Assembly: GCA_030590765.1 (NCBI GenBank)
Contig: JAUVCP010000086.1
Coordinates: 1-7,771, forward strand
Reading direction: 5' to 3'
Length of the DNA stretch: 7,771 nt
Origin: Flavobacteriaceae bacterium
GTDB lineage: Bacteria > Bacteroidota > Bacteroidia > Flavobacteriales > Flavobacteriaceae
Shown here: in pieces, positions 6,263 to 7,771 of the stretch
How positions within the stretch are numbered: position 1 is the first letter of the stretch
Layout of the letters: each line of letters opens with the position of its first letter
Made by a program: the position numbers and the translations under genes
The notes under the pieces: generated by a model
Told to the model about the DNA's origin: nothing
What the model saw: the letters and a program-made list of their open reading frames with translations, nothing else
Database searches by the model: none

Positions 6263-7041
6263 TATTTTCCAAAAACATAAACGACACCCATATTTACAAT
6301 CACCATAGTGTCATTAAAATCACTTGCAGAGTCAGCGGAAATATCATCTAAACCATCCACTTTGTCAGAGAAGAAATGTTGCCATCTGCCCTCTAATACC
6401 AAATCTACATCCGAAATACTATATCTAATTCCTGCTCCTACCGATGCTGCAAAAGTAGCATCCTTTTCTAAATAGATTGCACCCTCTTGCCATTTTGGTA
6501 TCAATTCTTCATAAGGTTCTTCTTGTCCCTCTAAAGAAATTCCATCAAACAAAATATCAGGATCATAAAAACTATAATGAATCCCCACATTGATAAAAGG
6601 ATTTAATTTATTATCGTTTCGATAATAAGAAGAATAATCTTCCATATCAAAAAAGTAAAACTCAAGGTTCGTACCAATATTATACATTGCAATAGTACCT
6701 GTCATTAGTCTCATTCTTTCATCATTGTAATCTACTTCATGCCGAATACTTTTATTATTCATATAATTGAATTCCGTTTTCAGTTTAAAATGAGTGGAAA
6801 AAAAACTAGAACCAGATCTCCAACTGTACTGAGATCCAAAAAATTTCAAATAATGAGTAATACCAAACGCCATTGTCGCAGCATTTGCACTTGGAAAATC
6901 ATTTCGTTGTCCAAAATCAGTTTGATAAGATGCCATACCAAATGTAACTCCAGCTTCATGACTAAAACTTGATTGAGAAAAAGAAAACTCAGAGTACAAT
7001 AAAGAAATAAAGACTATTAATAATGGTAATACTTTCTTCAT
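6259..7041 (-). CDS. Outer-membrane beta-barrel protein with signal peptide
   Basis: The 260-residue product starts with a classic export signal: MKK, a hydrophobic core (LPLLIVFISLLY), then SEFSFSQ, with cleavage likely around residues 22-23, a common pattern in Flavobacterium. The mature part is a series of short alternating polar/hydrophobic strands rich in Tyr, Phe and Gly (for example FGMASYQTDFGQRNDF, NPFINVGIHYSFYDP, SVGAGIRYSISDVDLVLEGRWQHFF) and ends in the strand VIVNMGVVYVFGKY with an aromatic last residue. These are the hallmarks of a small outer-membrane barrel. The HEAGVTFGMASYQTDFGQR opening and the WQHFFSDKVDGL block resemble a flavobacterial family that I remember being labelled THC0290_0291; this label is from memory. 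No function is known to me. The stop overlaps the stop of the convergent metB-like gene by four bases. It has its own promoter just upstream. Confidence 0.88.
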   Translation of the reverse strand: MKKVLPLLIVFISLLYSEFSFSQSSFSHEAGVTFGMASYQTDFGQRNDFPSANAATMAFGITHYLKFFGSQYSWRSGSSFFSTHFKLKTEFNYMNNKSIRHEVDYNDERMRLMTGTIAMYNIGTNLEFYFFDMEDYSSYYRNDNKLNPFINVGIHYSFYDPDILFDGISLEGQEEPYEELIPKWQEGAIYLEKDATFAASVGAGIRYSISDVDLVLEGRWQHFFSDKVDGLDDISADSASDFNDTMVIVNMGVVYVFGKY

Positions 7042-7075
7042 AAGAATTCAGATATTTATTGAATACAATTATTTA

Positions 7076-7103
7076 CAAATATAAAAAAGATATGTTTAAA
7101 CAA
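7076..7103 (-). promoter_or_regulatory. Bacteroidota-type promoter for the barrel gene
   Basis: The minus strand carries TTG at 7103-7101, a 17-base spacer, and TATATTTG at 7083-7076. This matches both parts of the Bacteroidota consensus (TTG at -33, TAnnTTTG at -7) at acceptable spacing. Transcription would start about 30 bases before the ATG at 7041. It is the best-formed promoter in the window and indicates that the barrel gene can be expressed apart from the upstream ATL gene. Confidence 0.55.
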
Positions 7104-7137
7104 CCTATTTTAAACTAAAAACTTAAAAAATTGTAAT

Positions 7138-7476
7138 TTATTGTAAACCCAACTCTTTTAATGGATCCCAAATCTTGTTTTCAAAATCAATAATTTGATT
7201 GTTTGTAACCATAATATTTTCATTTTCGAGTAGTTGCTTCATTAGGTTTGTCCCATTAAAATGATGTTTTCCAGTCAGAATTCCATTTTTATTTACAACC
7301 CGGTGCGCTGGAACGGTATTATCTATTCTTGAAGCATTCAAGGCCCAACCTACCATTCTAGCTGATCTTGGAGTCCCTAAATAATTTGCAATAATACCAT
7401 AAGTAGTAACTTTCCCATAAGGAATTTGTTTTACAATTTTATACACCTTATCAAAAAAACCTTCTTCATTCATCAT
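7138..7476 (-). CDS. Alkyltransferase-like (ATL) DNA-repair protein
   Basis: The 112-residue protein matches only the DNA-binding domain of O6-alkylguanine-DNA alkyltransferase (MGMT/Ogt). The family features are clear: YGKVTTYG with the base-flipping Tyr26, the arginine finger in PRSARMVGWAL (Arg40), and the active-site loop. That loop reads VPAHRVV instead of PCHRV, so the acceptor Cys is Ala57. This is the signature of ATL proteins, which bind O6-alkylguanine lesions without repairing them and, as established for E. coli and yeast ATLs, hand them to nucleotide excision repair. The length (about 100-120 residues) also fits ATLs. Two adjacent ATGs (7476 and 7473) can both serve as start. It begins 21 bases after the stop of trmB on the same strand, so the two are probably co-transcribed. 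The C-terminal 25 residues (FENKIWDPLKELGLQ at the end) are typical for bacterial ATLs. Confidence 0.93.
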   Translation of the reverse strand: MMNEEGFFDKVYKIVKQIPYGKVTTYGIIANYLGTPRSARMVGWALNASRIDNTVPAHRVVNKNGILTGKHHFNGTNLMKQLLENENIMVTNNQIIDFENKIWDPLKELGLQ

Positions 7477-7497
7477 GTGAAATTTAAATTTAAAACC

Positions 7498-7771
7498 TTA
7501 GTAATTGGTTTTAAATTTTATATATGTAATTGGTTTATTATGCTTCAAATACTGATTTTCATAAAAAGTTTTAATAGAAGTAGCTTCTTCCGGTGGACTG
7601 CTGCTATTGTAAATATCATGATTGGCATACAAAATCTCATGTTCTCCTTCATGTAAAAGTCCGAGTAGATACCCATGCAAAAATTCACTATCTGTCTTTA
7701 AATGAACTATTCCTTCTTGAGATAAAATGGTTTGGTACTTTTTAAGAAAAGATTGATTAAGCAACCGGTGT
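7498..7771 (-). CDS. trmB: tRNA (guanine-N7-)-methyltransferase, C-terminal part (5' end beyond the right edge)
   Basis: TrmB uses S-adenosylmethionine to make m7G46 in the variable loop of tRNAs. About 91 C-terminal codons are present and the frame stays open through the right edge, reading HRLLNQSFLKKY at the border. That corresponds to the KRHRLT-x-x-x-FL segment of the family. GIVHLKTDSEFLHGYLLG holds the conserved Thr-Asp that follows the Rossmann-fold strand. ILYANHDIY and the C-terminal PITYIKFKTNY are typical of Bacteroidota TrmB, where the last block aligns with the TKFE-type ending of other bacteria. The SAM-binding N-terminal half is outside the window. An in-frame TTG at 7764 is only an internal Leu codon and should not be read as the start. 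The ATL gene follows 21 bases downstream. Confidence 0.93.
   Translation of the reverse strand, partial: HRLLNQSFLKKYQTILSQEGIVHLKTDSEFLHGYLLGLLHEGEHEILYANHDIYNSSSPPEEATSIKTFYENQYLKHNKPITYIKFKTNY

Noticed and set aside
6739..6972. Plus-strand open frame inside the barrel gene, and similar frames at 1854-2105, 5034-5216 and 7426-7656
   Set aside because: All are opposite-strand shadows of clearly supported genes with no protein-like conservation.

Overview
The window looks like a piece of a Bacteroidota chromosome, most likely a member of the Flavobacteriaceae close to Flavobacterium. The evidence is strong AT-richness, Flavobacterium-type protein sequences (thymidine kinase, alanine racemase, TrmB, a flavobacterial outer-membrane barrel), almost no Shine-Dalgarno sequences, and several matches to the Bacteroidota -7 promoter box TAnnTTTG. 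I see no mobile element, CRISPR array, tRNA or rRNA. The content is ordinary core genome, and no stretch longer than about 170 bases lacks a gene.

Layout from left to right: (1) On the minus strand, tdk (thymidine kinase) runs into alr (alanine racemase), which leaves the window at the left edge; the two overlap by 11 bases. (2) Across a 170-base divergent spacer, a plus-strand gene encodes a conserved Bacteroidota protein of unknown function. It converges on (3) a minus-strand pair, an ArsC/Spx-family thioredoxin-fold protein followed by a large AsmA-like membrane-anchored protein. (4) A plus-strand pair, a DinB-family protein and a cystathionine gamma-synthase-type trans-sulfuration enzyme (metB-like), starts divergently from the ArsC-like gene. 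(5) The metB-like gene overlaps tail to tail, by four bases, with a minus-strand outer-membrane barrel gene that has its own well-formed promoter. Upstream of that, on the same strand, lie an alkyltransferase-like (ATL) DNA-repair gene and the 3' end of trmB (tRNA m7G46 methyltransferase), which leaves the window at the right edge.

The most notable observation is that the metB-like gene is split into two frames by a single-base offset near 5829-5834. Both halves are otherwise intact and well conserved. A T-TTT-TTA heptamer, the classic -1 slippery sequence, sits in the correct phase immediately before the break, and a -1 slip there would restore a full-length protein of exactly the expected length. 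A one-base deletion (real mutation or sequencing error) is the simpler explanation, but the two can be tested. Other points are a thymidine kinase that has lost three of the four structural zinc cysteines, an MGMT homologue with PAHR in place of PCHR, and very compact divergent and convergent gene junctions.
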